In this document: in pieces, positions 10,279 to 18,962 of the stretch | How the letters are laid out: each line of letters opens with the position of its first letter | How positions within the stretch are numbered: position 1 is the first letter of the stretch | Assembly (NCBI RefSeq): GCF_030053895.1 | Contig: NZ_CP125781.1 | Coordinates: forward strand, 2,914,001 to 2,978,000 | DNA: 64,000 nt | Source of the DNA: Trabulsiella odontotermitis | Lineage (GTDB): Bacteria > Pseudomonadota > Gammaproteobacteria > Enterobacterales > Enterobacteriaceae | Reading direction: 5' to 3' | Translations under genes and position numbers: made by a program | Notes under the pieces: model-generated | Told to the model about the DNA's origin: nothing | What the model saw: the letters and a program-made list of their open reading frames with translations, nothing else | Database searches by the model: none

Positions 10279-11640
10279 ATGTTTAAACCGGAACTCCTTT
10301 CCCCGGCGGGAACGCTGAAAAATATGCGTTACGCGTTTGCCTATGGCGCCGATGCCGTTTATGCGGGCCAGCCGCGCTACTCCTTGCGTGTACGCAACAA
10401 CGAATTCAATCACGAAAACCTTCAGCTTGGCATTAACGAAGCTCATGCGCTCGGCAAAAAATTCTACGTGGTGGTTAACATCGCGCCGCATAACGCCAAG
10501 CTGAAAACGTTCATTCGTGATCTGAAACCAGTGGTGGAAATGGGACCGGATGCGCTGATTATGTCCGATCCGGGGCTGATTATGCTGGTACGCGAGCACT
10601 TCCCGGAGATGTCCATCCACCTTTCCGTCCAGGCCAACGCCGTTAACTGGGCAACCGTGAGATTCTGGAAGCAGATGGGCCTGACCCGCGTGATCCTCTC
10701 CCGCGAACTGTCGCTGGAAGAAATCGAAGAGATCCGCAATCAGGTGCCGGACATGGAGATCGAAATCTTCGTTCACGGCGCGCTGTGTATGGCCTATTCC
10801 GGCCGCTGCCTGCTCTCCGGCTACATCAACAAACGCGATCCAAACCAGGGCACCTGCACTAACGCCTGCCGCTGGGAATATAACGTCCAGGAAGGTAAAG
10901 AGGACGACGTCGGCAACATCGTGCATAAATATGAGCCGATTCCGGTGCAGAACGTGGAGCCGACGCTGGGCATCGGCGCGCCAACGGACAAGGTGTTTAT
11001 GATTGAAGAGGCGCAGCGCCCGGGCGAATACATGACCGCGTTCGAAGACGAACACGGCACCTACATCATGAACTCGAAAGATCTGCGCGCCATTGCACAC
11101 GTTGAGCGTTTGACGCATATGGGCGTTCACTCGCTGAAAATCGAAGGCCGCACCAAATCCTTCTACTACTGTGCCCGTACCGCGCAGGTTTATCGCAAAG
11201 CCATCGACGACGCCGCCGCCGGTAAACCGTTTGATACCAGCCTGCTGGAAACGCTGGAAGGGCTGGCGCATCGCGGTTATACCGAAGGTTTCCTGCGCCG
11301 TCACACCCATGACGATTATCAGAACTACGAATATGGTTATTCGGTTTCCGAGCGTCAGCAGTTTGTCGGCGAGTTCACCGGCGAGCGTAACGGCGCACTG
11401 GCCGCTGTAGCGGTGAAAAACAAGTTCAGCGTGGGCGACAGCCTTGAGCTGATGACACCGCAGGGCAACGTCAACTTTACGCTGGAGCACATGGAAAACG
11501 CGAAAGGTGAAACGATGCCGATCGCGCCGGGCGATGGTTACACCGTCTGGCTGCCGGTACCGGAAGAACTGGTGCTGGATTATGCACTTCTGATGCGTAA
11601 TTTCGCGGGTCAAAGTACCCGCAACCCGCACGGTAAGTAG
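10279..11640 (+). CDS. trhP: TrhP (YegQ), tRNA U34 hydroxylation protein, peptidase U32 family
   Basis: 453 residues, identical in length and nearly in sequence to E. coli YegQ. TrhP belongs to the U32 family but is not a protease. With prephenate as a partner metabolite it hydroxylates uridine 34 of several tRNAs to 5-hydroxyuridine, the precursor of cmo5U/mcmo5U wobble bases. The N-terminal TIM-barrel-like U32 domain starts PELLSPAGTLKNM. The signature with its cysteines is HGALCMAYSGRCLLSGY followed by CTNACRWEY, the presumed iron-sulfur ligands. The C-terminal U32 domain ends TRNPHGK. It is a single gene between baeR and cyaR with its own likely promoter. Confidence 0.95.
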   Translation: MFKPELLSPAGTLKNMRYAFAYGADAVYAGQPRYSLRVRNNEFNHENLQLGINEAHALGKKFYVVVNIAPHNAKLKTFIRDLKPVVEMGPDALIMSDPGLIMLVREHFPEMSIHLSVQANAVNWATVRFWKQMGLTRVILSRELSLEEIEEIRNQVPDMEIEIFVHGALCMAYSGRCLLSGYINKRDPNQGTCTNACRWEYNVQEGKEDDVGNIVHKYEPIPVQNVEPTLGIGAPTDKVFMIEEAQRPGEYMTAFEDEHGTYIMNSKDLRAIAHVERLTHMGVHSLKIEGRTKSFYYCARTAQVYRKAIDDAAAGKPFDTSLLETLEGLAHRGYTEGFLRRHTHDDYQNYEYGYSVSERQQFVGEFTGERNGALAAVAVKNKFSVGDSLELMTPQGNVNFTLEHMENAKGETMPIAPGDGYTVWLPVPEELVLDYALLMRNFAGQSTRNPHGK

Positions 11641-11674
11641 TTAATCTGGGTTATTTTTTCTGCGCGGAAGATTC

Positions 11675-11717
11675 TTAGAATCCGATCACATACCGCTTCG
11701 TTCATTAAGGGTATTAT
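11675..11717 (+). promoter_or_regulatory. cyaR promoter with CRP-type site at -41.5
   Basis: The TATTAT -10 at 11712-11717 lies 6 bp before the CyaR 5' end. A CRP half-site TCACA (11686-11690) with a degenerate partner TTAGA (11675-11679) is centred 41.5 bp upstream of the start, the class II position known for CyaR, which is CRP-activated in E. coli. The upstream half-site matches only 3 of 5 bases. Confidence 0.6.
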
Positions 11718-11723
11718 CACTAC

Positions 11724-11808
11724 GCTGAAAAACATAACCCATAAAGCTAGCTGTACCAGGAACCACCTCCTTGGCCCGTGTAATCTCCCTTACGCGGGCT
11801 TATTTTTT
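11724..11808 (+). ncRNA. cyaR: CyaR small RNA
   Basis: The sequence matches E. coli CyaR almost base for base, beginning GCTGAAAAACATAACCC and containing GTACCAGGAACCACCTCC, the single-stranded ompX-pairing segment. It ends in a GC-rich hairpin (CCCGTGTAA..TTACGCGGG) and a T-run, the Hfq-binding terminator. It is an Hfq-dependent trans-acting RNA that represses ompX, luxS, nadE and yqaE in E. coli. It lies in the usual place between trhP and yegS. Relative to my recollection of the K-12 sequence it is about 2 nt shorter in the linker before GCTAGC, giving about 85 nt. Confidence 0.95.
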
Positions 11809-11908
11809 TCCCCCTCTTCACTATTTTCCGCTGTTTCAGTCTGTTCCTGGGCGACATTTCCAATCCTGCGATAAACTTGTTCTCATGTTAAAAAATGAGG
11901 CACCAAGG

Positions 11909-12808
11909 ATGACCACATTTCCCGCCAGTTTGCTGATTCTCAATGGTAAAGGCGCTGATAACGCCCCACTGCGTGATGCCGTAACCCAGTTGCGTAATGA
12001 AGGTGTGGAGATCCACGTTCGCGTGACCTGGGAAAAAGGCGATGCCGAACGTTATATTGACGAAGCCCGTCGGCTGGGCGTTGCTACCGTGATTGCCGGG
12101 GGCGGCGACGGCACCATTAATGAAGTCGCTACGGCGCTGATTCACTGTCAGGGCGATGATATTCCGGCGCTGGGCATTCTGCCGCTTGGCACTGCCAACG
12201 ATTTTGCCACCAGCGTCGGCATTCCGGACGAACCGGATAAGGCGCTGAAACTCGCCATCGCCGGTAACGATATCGCCATTGATATCGCCCAGGTGAATGA
12301 CAAAACCTGTTTTATCAATATGGCAACGGGTGGCTTTGGTACCCGCATCACCAGTGAAACCCCGGAAAGACTTAAAGCCGCGCTGGGCGGTATTTCATAC
12401 CTGATTCATGGATTAATGCGCATGGACACGCTCAAGCCAGACCGCTGCGAAATTCGCGGTGAAAACTTTAACTGGCAGGGCGATGCGCTGGTGATTGGCA
12501 TCGGCAACGGCCGTCAGGCCGGTGGCGGGCAGCAATTGTGCCCTGATGCGCTGATCAATGATGGTTTGCTTAACCTGCGGATCCTGACGGGCGAGGAAAT
12601 CCTCCCCGCCCTGTTCAGCACGCTGGCGAAATCCGGGCAGAGTCCGAATATTATCGAAGGCGCGTCATCATGGCTGACGATTAGCGCCCCCCATGACATC
12701 ACCTTCAACCTTGACGGCGAACCGCTCAGCGGTCGCGAATTCCGCATTGAAATTCTGCCGTCAGCGTTACGCTGCCGGTTGCCGCCGGACTGCCCGCTAC
12801 TGAAGTAA
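11909..12808 (+). CDS. yegS: YegS, lipid kinase of the diacylglycerol kinase family
   Basis: 299 residues, the E. coli YegS length. It is a soluble kinase of the DAGK-catalytic superfamily; E. coli YegS phosphorylates phosphatidylglycerol in vitro and its physiological substrate is unresolved. The nucleotide-binding motif GGGDGT is at residues 64-69, followed by TINEVATAL and the conserved LPLGTANDFA. The C-terminal beta-sandwich contains the NLDGE signature. I chose the ATG at 11909, preceded by AATGAGGCACCAAGG; upstream in-frame ATGs would run through the CyaR gene. It is convergent with fbaB. Confidence 0.94.
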   Translation: MTTFPASLLILNGKGADNAPLRDAVTQLRNEGVEIHVRVTWEKGDAERYIDEARRLGVATVIAGGGDGTINEVATALIHCQGDDIPALGILPLGTANDFATSVGIPDEPDKALKLAIAGNDIAIDIAQVNDKTCFINMATGGFGTRITSETPERLKAALGGISYLIHGLMRMDTLKPDRCEIRGENFNWQGDALVIGIGNGRQAGGGQQLCPDALINDGLLNLRILTGEEILPALFSTLAKSGQSPNIIEGASSWLTISAPHDITFNLDGEPLSGREFRIEILPSALRCRLPPDCPLLK

Positions 12809-12817
12809 AAGGCCAGT

Positions 12818-12843
12818 ATCACCTCTCCCGCAAGAGAGGTGAT
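12818..12843. terminator. Hairpin between convergent yegS and fbaB
   Basis: A perfect 9-bp stem, ATCACCTCT with AGAGGTGAT, around an 8-nt loop, placed between the two stop codons. There is no clear T-run on either side, so it may be a transcript-end stabiliser rather than a strong intrinsic terminator. Confidence 0.45.
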
Positions 12844-12853
12844 GAATCCGCCA

Positions 12854-13906
12854 TCAGGCGATAGTCACTTTCGCGTCGAGATAAACATCCTGCACGGCAT
12901 TGATCAGCTTCACGCCGTCGGTCATGGTTTTCTTGAACGCTTTACGGCCCAGAATCAGCCCCATGCCGCCCGCGCGTTTGTTGATCACCGCCGTCCGTAC
13001 CGCATCAGTGAGATCGGTCTCGCCGCCCGCGGCACCGCCGGAGTTGATCAGCCCGGCGCGCCCCATATAGCAGTTCGCCAGTTGATAACGCACCAGATCG
13101 ATCGGGTTTTCACTGGTCAGCTTGCTGTACACCCGGTCATCGGTATAGCCGAAGTTCACCGCTTTATAGCCGCCGTTGTTTTCCGCCATTTTCTGTTTCA
13201 CGATATCTGCGCCAATGGTCGCCGCCAGATGGTTCGCCTGACCGGTTAAATCAGCAGAAACGTGGTAATCGACACCGTCTTTCTTAAAGTCCGGGTTACG
13301 CAGATAGGCCCACAGCACGGTCACCATGCCCAGTTCATGCGCGCGCTCAAACGCCGCAGAAATCTCTTCAATCTGGCGACGTGATTCGACAGAGCCAAAA
13401 TAGATTGTCGCCCCTACCGCCACCGCGCCCATGTTGAACGCCTGCTCAACGCTGGCATAGAGGGTCTGGTCATAGGTGGTTGGGTAGCTCAGGGTTTCGT
13501 TGTGGTTAAGTTTTACCAGAAATGGAATGCGATGCGCGTAACGGCGGGACACCGACGCCAGCACGCCGTAGGTGGAGGCCACACAGTTACACCCGGCTTC
13601 AATCGCCAGTTCGACAATATTCTTCGGATCAAAATAGAGCGGGTTGGCGGCAAACGAGGCGCCAGCAGAGTGTTCCACGCCCTGATCCACCGGCAAAATG
13701 GACAGATAGCCTGTCCCGGCCAGACGGCCCGTGTTATACAGCGTCTGCATATTTCGCAGTACCGCCGGGGGACGATTATTATCAATCATCACACGGTCAA
13801 CGTAATCATGACCCGGCAGATACAGCTGGTCAGCGGAAATGGTCATACAACGGTGCTGTAACAGGCTGTCGGCGTCTTTGCCAAGCAATTGCGCAATATC
13901 AGTCAT
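12854..13906 (-). CDS. fbaB: FbaB, class I fructose-bisphosphate aldolase (DhnA type)
   Basis: 350 residues, the E. coli length. It is a Schiff-base aldolase of the archaeal/DhnA family that cleaves fructose 1,6-bisphosphate to glyceraldehyde 3-phosphate and DHAP. E. coli uses it during growth on gluconeogenic carbon. The DhnA TIM barrel shows LSILPVDQGVEHS, the HNETLSYP segment and GADIVKQK, whose Lys237 is the expected Schiff-base residue. The gene is transcribed alone, divergent from yegT; a Cra-like operator lies in the shared upstream region, which suits a gluconeogenic enzyme. It has no link to the deoxyribose or sorbose aldolases. Confidence 0.96.
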   Translation of the reverse strand: MTDIAQLLGKDADSLLQHRCMTISADQLYLPGHDYVDRVMIDNNRPPAVLRNMQTLYNTGRLAGTGYLSILPVDQGVEHSAGASFAANPLYFDPKNIVELAIEAGCNCVASTYGVLASVSRRYAHRIPFLVKLNHNETLSYPTTYDQTLYASVEQAFNMGAVAVGATIYFGSVESRRQIEEISAAFERAHELGMVTVLWAYLRNPDFKKDGVDYHVSADLTGQANHLAATIGADIVKQKMAENNGGYKAVNFGYTDDRVYSKLTSENPIDLVRYQLANCYMGRAGLINSGGAAGGETDLTDAVRTAVINKRAGGMGLILGRKAFKKTMTDGVKLINAVQDVYLDAKVTIA

Positions 13907-14036
13907 AACGATGCTCCCGTAAGTTCCGACATGATGTCAGAAATGGATTGTCCTGACCCGCACCATCGCGGGCAGAATAAGCCTGGTACTCCACGGGCAG
14001 TTTTGCCAGCCTGCAGGGTGTTTTTAAGCACAATCC

Positions 14037-14052
14037 GCTGTCACGTTTCAGG
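14037..14052. promoter_or_regulatory. Cra (FruR)-like operator between fbaB and yegT
   Basis: GCTGTCACGTTTCAGG matches 13 of 16 bases of the palindromic Cra consensus (GCTGAAACGTTTCAGC), with the right half perfect. The position, about 130 bp upstream of fbaB and 107 bp upstream of yegT, would allow control of either. This is pattern matching only. Confidence 0.4.
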
Positions 14053-14158
14053 TGCGGTAATTTGCGAGAGCGATCAAACTTTCCGATCAAAGGTATTTAA
14101 AAGGTATTATTCATTGGTATTGTTAAGGCGTACCTTACCTGTCATGAAGGATTTAACG

Positions 14159-15442
14159 ATGAAAACTACAGTAAAGCTGTCGTTCATGATGTTTGTTGAA
14201 TGGTTTATCTGGGGCGCCTGGTTTGTACCGCTGTGGCTGTGGCTGAGTAAAAACGGGTTCAGTGCGGGTGAAATTGGCTGGTCTTATGCCTGTACGGCGA
14301 TTGCGGCAATCCTGTCGCCAATCCTCGTCGGCTCGCTGACCGACCGCTTTTTCCCGGCGCAAAAAGTGCTGGCCGTACTGATGTTTGCCGGGGCGATCCT
14401 GATGTATTTCGCCGCGCAGCAAACCACTTTTGCAGGCTTTTTCCCGCTGCTGCTCGCCTACTCGCTGACTTATATGCCGACGATAGCCCTGACCAACAGC
14501 ATCGCCTTTTCTAACGTCCCGGACGTCGAGCGTGATTTTCCGCGCATTCGCGTCATGGGTACCATTGGCTGGATTGGCTCCGGTCTGGTGTGCGGCTTCC
14601 TGCCTGAAATGCTGGGCTACGCCGATATCTCGCCGACCAGCATTCCGCTGCTGATCACCGCCGGCAGTTCGGCGCTGCTGGGGGTATTCGCCTTTTTCCT
14701 GCCGGATACGCCGCCGAAGAGCACCGGCAAAATGAGCCTGAAAGTGATGCTGGGGCTTGATGCGCTAATTCTGTTGCGCGACAAGAACTTCCTGGTCTTC
14801 TTTTTCTGCTCTTTCCTGTTCGCGATGCCGCTGGCGTTCTACTACATCTTCGCCAACGGTTATCTCTCCGAAGTGGGGATGAAAAACGCCACCGGCTGGA
14901 TGACGCTCGGTCAGTTCTCCGAAATCTTTTTCATGCTGGCGCTGCCTTTCTTTACCAAACGCTTTGGTATCAAAAAGGTATTATTGCTTGGTCTTATCAC
15001 TGCGGCGATCCGCTACGCGTTCTTTATCTACGGTGGCGCGGACCATTACTTCACTTACGCCCTGCTGTTCCTCGGCATTCTGCTGCACGGTGTGAGCTAT
15101 GACTTCTACTACGTCACCGCCTATATCTACGTTGATAAAAAAGCGCCGGTGACCATGCGTAACGCCGCGCAGGGGTTGATTACCCTCTGCTGTCAGGGGT
15201 TCGGCAGCCTGCTTGGTTACCGCCTGGGCGGTGTGATGATGGAGAAAATGTTCGCCTATAAAGAACCGGTGAATGGACTGACCTTTAACTGGGCGGGCAT
15301 GTGGACCTTCGGCGCGGTGATGATTGCCGTGATTGCAGTCCTGTTTATGTTGCTGTTCCGCGAGTCTGATAGAGAAATCACTGCCATTAAAGTGAAAGAA
15401 GACAACCGCGATATTGCGTTAACACAAGGGGAAGTTAAATGA
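14159..15442 (+). CDS. yegT: YegT, nucleoside:H+ symporter family MFS protein
   Basis: A 427-residue inner-membrane protein of the nucleoside:H+ symporter branch (NupG/XapB relatives) with 12 predicted helices. It opens KLSFMMFVEWFIWGAWFVP, the family's first-helix signature. I chose ATG 14159, preceded by AAGGA, because it aligns with E. coli YegT; the open frame extends 90 codons further back but has no homology there. The stop overlaps the yegU start as ATGA. With the ADP-ribosylglycohydrolase YegU and the sugar kinase YegV it forms an uptake-cleavage-phosphorylation unit, probably for a nucleoside-like substrate that has not been identified. Confidence 0.93.
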   Translation: MKTTVKLSFMMFVEWFIWGAWFVPLWLWLSKNGFSAGEIGWSYACTAIAAILSPILVGSLTDRFFPAQKVLAVLMFAGAILMYFAAQQTTFAGFFPLLLAYSLTYMPTIALTNSIAFSNVPDVERDFPRIRVMGTIGWIGSGLVCGFLPEMLGYADISPTSIPLLITAGSSALLGVFAFFLPDTPPKSTGKMSLKVMLGLDALILLRDKNFLVFFFCSFLFAMPLAFYYIFANGYLSEVGMKNATGWMTLGQFSEIFFMLALPFFTKRFGIKKVLLLGLITAAIRYAFFIYGGADHYFTYALLFLGILLHGVSYDFYYVTAYIYVDKKAPVTMRNAAQGLITLCCQGFGSLLGYRLGGVMMEKMFAYKEPVNGLTFNWAGMWTFGAVMIAVIAVLFMLLFRESDREITAIKVKEDNRDIALTQGEVK

Positions 15443-16443
15443 AATACGAGCGTATTCTCGGTGCCTTATATGGCCAGGCGGTAGGGGATGCGATGGGTAT
15501 GCCATCGGAACTGTGGCCGCGTTCAAGGGTGAAAGCGCATTTCGGCTGGATCGACCGCTTTCTCCCCGGGCCTGCGGAAAACAGCGCCGCCTGCTATTTC
15601 AAACGTGCTGAGTTTACCGACGACACCTCCATGGCGCTGTGTCTTGCTGATGCGCTACTGGAGTGTGAAGGTCAAATCGATCGGGATGTGATTGGCCGTC
15701 ACATCCTGGCGTGGGCCGAACGTTTTGATGCATTCAATAAAAACGTGCTCGGCCCGACGTCGAAGATTGCGTTACGCGCCATTCGCGACGGCCAGCCGGT
15801 CAGCGCACTGGAGAACAACGGCGTCACCAATGGCGCCGCAATGCGCGTTTCGCCGCTGGGCTGCATGTTGCCGACGGCAGATCTGGATCGCTTTATTGAT
15901 GATATCGCCCTCGCCTCCAGCCCGACGCATAAGTCTGATCTGGCGATTGCCGGTGCGGTGGTGGTGGCGTGGGCGATTTCCCGCGCCATCGACGGCGAAC
16001 GCTGGGGAAACATTGTCGAAGCGTTGCCTGCTATCGCCCGTCATGCGCAGGAAAGACGCGTCACCACCTTCAGCGCCTCGCTGGCGGCACGGCTGGAGCT
16101 GGCGCTGAAAACAGTACGTGAGGCCAATGGCGTGGAGTCTGCCAGCGAGCAGCTTTATCAGCTCGTCGGTGCAGGCACCAGCACCATTGAATCGGTACCC
16201 TGCGCCATTGCCATGGTGGAGCTGGCGCAGACCGATCCCAACCGTTGCGCGGTACTGTGCGCCAACCTCGGCGGTGATACCGACACCATCGGCGCGATGG
16301 CCACCGCCATCTGCGGTGCGTTGCAGGGGATTGACGCCATCGACCCGGTGCTGAAAGCGGAGCTGGACAGCGTAAACCATCTGGATTTCACCCGCTATGC
16401 CAGCGCGTTGCGGGGGTATCGTCAACAGCGGGAGGCGCTATGA
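15439..16443 (+). CDS. yegU: YegU, ADP-ribosylglycohydrolase family protein
   Basis: 334 residues. The ADP-ribosylglycohydrolase (ARH/DraG) all-helical fold is marked by GQAVGDAMGMP at the N-terminus, the metal-binding DDTSMALCLADALL and the C-terminal GGDTDTIGAMATAI. The paired acidic motifs coordinate the dinuclear Mg/Mn centre in this family. The substrate is unknown; its place between a nucleoside-type permease and a PfkB kinase suggests cleavage of an N-glycosidic bond in an imported nucleoside-like compound rather than protein de-ADP-ribosylation. It overlaps both neighbours by 4 bp (ATGA), so the three genes are translationally coupled. Confidence 0.92.
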   Translation: MKYERILGALYGQAVGDAMGMPSELWPRSRVKAHFGWIDRFLPGPAENSAACYFKRAEFTDDTSMALCLADALLECEGQIDRDVIGRHILAWAERFDAFNKNVLGPTSKIALRAIRDGQPVSALENNGVTNGAAMRVSPLGCMLPTADLDRFIDDIALASSPTHKSDLAIAGAVVVAWAISRAIDGERWGNIVEALPAIARHAQERRVTTFSASLAARLELALKTVREANGVESASEQLYQLVGAGTSTIESVPCAIAMVELAQTDPNRCAVLCANLGGDTDTIGAMATAICGALQGIDAIDPVLKAELDSVNHLDFTRYASALRGYRQQREAL

Positions 16444-17405
16444 AGGGATCAGGGCTGGCCGATAAACTCAGAACGCTGGAACAACAGCGCCCGGTCACGG
16501 TGATTGGCGCGGCGGTGATTGACGTTATCGCCGATGCCTACGCCCTGCCCTGGCGCGGCTGCGACATCGAGCTTAAGCAGCAGGGAGTGAATATCGGCGG
16601 CTGCGCGTTAAACATTGCCGTAGCGCTGAAACGACTGGGGATCAGCGCCTGCAATGCGCTGCCGCTCGGCCAGGGCGTGTGGGCCGAAATCATTCGCAAT
16701 AACCTGGCGCGTGAAGGGCTGGTCAGTGCTATCGATAACGCCACCGGCGACAACGGCTGGTGCCTGGCGCTGGTCGAACCTGATGGCGAACGGACGTTTA
16801 TGTCATTCAGCGGTGTGGAAAACGAATGGGTTCCGGCATGGCTGGAGGCGTTACCGGTGCAGGATGGCGGGCTGGTTTATCTCTCCGGCTATCAACTGGC
16901 GTCGCCGTGCGGCGAGCTGCTGGTCAACTGGCTGGAGAACACCGCGGGCATGACGACGCTCATCGACTTCGGTCCGCGGATTGCAGACATTCCTCCGGCG
17001 CTGATGGCGCGTATTATGGCCTGTAAACCGCTGGTTTCGCTCAATCGCCAGGAAGCGGAAATCATTGCTGAAATTGCGGATTTACCGGCGGAGACCAGCG
17101 CCTTCGGTCCGGCCTGGCTTGCCCGCTATGGCGCGCCGGTAATTATTCGTCAGGACAAAGATGGCGCCTGGTATTTCACACCGGAGGCGCAGGGGCATGT
17201 TGCCGCGTTTCCGGTGGACGTTGTCGATACGATTGGCGCGGGAGACAGCCACGCGGGCGGCGTTCTTGCCGGGCTGGCGGCGGGATGGGCATTGCCGGAC
17301 GCAGTCAGGCTGGGGAATGCGGTTGCGTCCTGGGTTGTCGGGCATCGCGGCGGCAACTGCGCGCCCTGGCGCGAAGAATTACTCCTCGCACACGAAAACG
17401 TATAG
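16440..17405 (+). CDS. yegV: YegV, PfkB-family sugar/nucleoside kinase
   Basis: 321 residues. A PfkB (ribokinase) fold with the N-terminal glycine pair in VNIGGCALNIAVALKRLG and the catalytic C-terminal signature DTIGAGDSHAGG, whose Asp is the general base. It acts in the cytoplasm, presumably phosphorylating the sugar released by YegU; the substrate is unproven. It is the last gene of yegTUV. Its 3' end overlaps the 3' end of the convergent yegW by 27 bp, so the two transcripts must be complementary there. Confidence 0.92.
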   Translation: MKGSGLADKLRTLEQQRPVTVIGAAVIDVIADAYALPWRGCDIELKQQGVNIGGCALNIAVALKRLGISACNALPLGQGVWAEIIRNNLAREGLVSAIDNATGDNGWCLALVEPDGERTFMSFSGVENEWVPAWLEALPVQDGGLVYLSGYQLASPCGELLVNWLENTAGMTTLIDFGPRIADIPPALMARIMACKPLVSLNRQEAEIIAEIADLPAETSAFGPAWLARYGAPVIIRQDKDGAWYFTPEAQGHVAAFPVDVVDTIGAGDSHAGGVLAGLAAGWALPDAVRLGNAVASWVVGHRGGNCAPWREELLLAHENV

Positions 17406-18125
17406 ATCGCTGCGGCAGTGGCTGATGCTGTATTCAATCGGCCGCTGCAGCTGATCCAGCGCTACCTGTTTGATCACCAGCACCGGGATCCGGTCATCCA
17501 TTTTGATATGTGACTGAAATTCAGCGTCCGGCATGCGGGCGCTGACCCGCGAGCGCGTGCGTTGCGGGAAAATATTCTGGCTGCGAAAGTACTCGTACAA
17601 TGAAATGCCAATCGCGTCAGGATCAGCAATCAGCGGCGCCGGCACCCAGGACTCCTCAATAGACACCGCGTCTTCATCAACGTAACGAATACGTTTGAGC
17701 AAAAAAACTTCGCTGCCGGGCGACACCGCCAGCTCCACCGCCACCTCGTCCGGACAGGCGACGATGCGTTTGTTGACCCATAACGTGTCCGGTTTTTTGC
17801 CGCGCAAGACCACCTGTTGCGAAAAGCCGCGCGCCTCTTTCAATGAATATTCAAAGATATTATTGATTTGCGTACCGTAGCCGCGCGAACGCGTGACCAC
17901 GCCTTCATCTTCCAGCGTCTGCATCGCCTTGCGCACGGTAATGCGCGATACTCCGGTCAACTGGCTGAGATCGCGCTCGCCAGGCAGGATATTGCCGTGT
18001 TCAAGCCAGCCGCTGCGAACCGCATTCTTCACCGTTTCGGCAAACTTCAGGTACAACGGCATATTGTCGGCAGCGGCGATGCGCTCATTCAGTTGCTCAA
18101 TAAGACGGGTATGCGCTTGTTCCAT
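17379..18125 (-). CDS. yegW: YegW, GntR/HutC-family regulator
   Basis: 248 residues. An N-terminal GntR winged helix at about residues 25-90 (LPGERDLSQLTGVSRITVRKAMQTL split by the wing) is followed by a UTRA effector-binding domain (about 100-240), as in HutC-type repressors. It is convergent with yegTUV and likely represses that operon in response to its substrate, an inference from adjacency. It lies 36 bp after thiD on the same strand, with a 7-bp hairpin between, so part of its transcription could come from thiMD. E. coli has yegX in this interval; it is absent here. Confidence 0.9.
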   Translation of the reverse strand: MEQAHTRLIEQLNERIAAADNMPLYLKFAETVKNAVRSGWLEHGNILPGERDLSQLTGVSRITVRKAMQTLEDEGVVTRSRGYGTQINNIFEYSLKEARGFSQQVVLRGKKPDTLWVNKRIVACPDEVAVELAVSPGSEVFLLKRIRYVDEDAVSIEESWVPAPLIADPDAIGISLYEYFRSQNIFPQRTRSRVSARMPDAEFQSHIKMDDRIPVLVIKQVALDQLQRPIEYSISHCRSDLYVFVCEE

Positions 18126-18136
18126 CGACTCTTTTC

Positions 18137-18157
18137 CTGGCAGTGATCTCCTGCCAG
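18137..18157 (-). terminator. Hairpin between thiD and yegW
   Basis: A perfect 7-bp stem CTGGCAG/CTGCCAG with a 7-nt loop, directly between the thiD stop and the yegW Shine-Dalgarno (GGAAAAGAG). There is no T-run, so it may attenuate rather than end transcription. Confidence 0.35.
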
Positions 18158-18161
18158 TATA

Positions 18162-18962
18162 CTACCACCACGCATGAAAGTGATGCACCGGTCCAATTCC
18201 ATGTCCCACTTCCAGAGAATCCGCCTGTGCCAGCGCTGCCGACAGCCATGCTTTCGCTTCCGGCACGGTCTCCAGCCAGTTGTTATGACGCGGACGTAAC
18301 GCCGCCAGCGCCGCCGACAGTGTACAGCCGGTGCCGTGCGTATTTTTCGTTGGTACACGCGGGGTGGTAAACCGCTGCTCACCGGCGGCGGTAAACAGCC
18401 AGTCCGGGCTTTCGGCATCATCCAGATGCCCGCCCTTCATCAGTACCGCCTCGCAGCCCAGCGCCCGTAATGCTCGCCCTTGTTCGAGCATTTCTCGTTC
18501 ATTCTGCGCATGCGGCGCGTCCAGTAGCGCTGCGGCTTCCGGCAGGTTTGGCGTGATCAGCGACACCTGCGGTAGCAGATGTTTACGCAAGCTCTCTACC
18601 GCCGACGGCGACAGCAGCGGATCGCCGCTCTTCGCCAGCATGACAGTATCGAGCACTACGTTCTGAATACGGTAACGTTGCAGTCGCTCCGCCACCGCTT
18701 CGACGATATCTGTCTCCGCCAGCATGCCGATTTTGGTGGTATCAATGCGCACATCGCTGAACACCGAATCGAGTTGCGCGGCGACGAAATCCGGTTCGAT
18801 GCGATAGACCGACTGTACACCGCGGGTATTTTGCGCCACCAGTGCGGTGATCACCGCACAGCCGTATGCGCCGAGCGCCGAGAAGGTTTTCAGATCAGCC
18901 TGAATACCTGCGCCCCCCGTCGGGTCCGTTCCGGCAATCGTCAGAGCGTTAATGCGTTTCAT
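18162..18962 (-). CDS. thiD: ThiD, hydroxymethylpyrimidine (phosphate) kinase
   Basis: 266 residues. ThiD phosphorylates 4-amino-5-hydroxymethyl-2-methylpyrimidine (HMP) and then HMP-P to HMP-PP for thiamine synthesis and salvage. The ribokinase-like fold shows the N-terminal TIAGTDPTGGAGIQADLKTF, the VMLAKSG region and the anion-hole motif GTGCTLSAALAA. The family usually has AGSDxxGGAG; here AGTDPTGGAG, a conservative change. It overlaps thiM by 4 bp and is expressed from the thiM promoter under the TPP riboswitch. Confidence 0.95.
   Translation of the reverse strand: MKRINALTIAGTDPTGGAGIQADLKTFSALGAYGCAVITALVAQNTRGVQSVYRIEPDFVAAQLDSVFSDVRIDTTKIGMLAETDIVEAVAERLQRYRIQNVVLDTVMLAKSGDPLLSPSAVESLRKHLLPQVSLITPNLPEAAALLDAPHAQNEREMLEQGRALRALGCEAVLMKGGHLDDAESPDWLFTAAGEQRFTTPRVPTKNTHGTGCTLSAALAALRPRHNNWLETVPEAKAWLSAALAQADSLEVGHGIGPVHHFHAWW

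Noticed and set aside
10234..11631. 465-codon open frame antisense to trhP
   Set aside because: Lies fully opposite the strongly conserved trhP gene and shows codon-shadow composition (His, Arg, Val rich) with no family motif.
11771..11908. Longer N-terminus for yegS
   Set aside because: Would read through the CyaR sRNA gene and its terminator; homology begins at 11909.
13889..14158. Longer N-terminus for yegT
   Set aside because: The 90 added codons overlap the start of fbaB on the other strand and the shared promoter region, with no homology.
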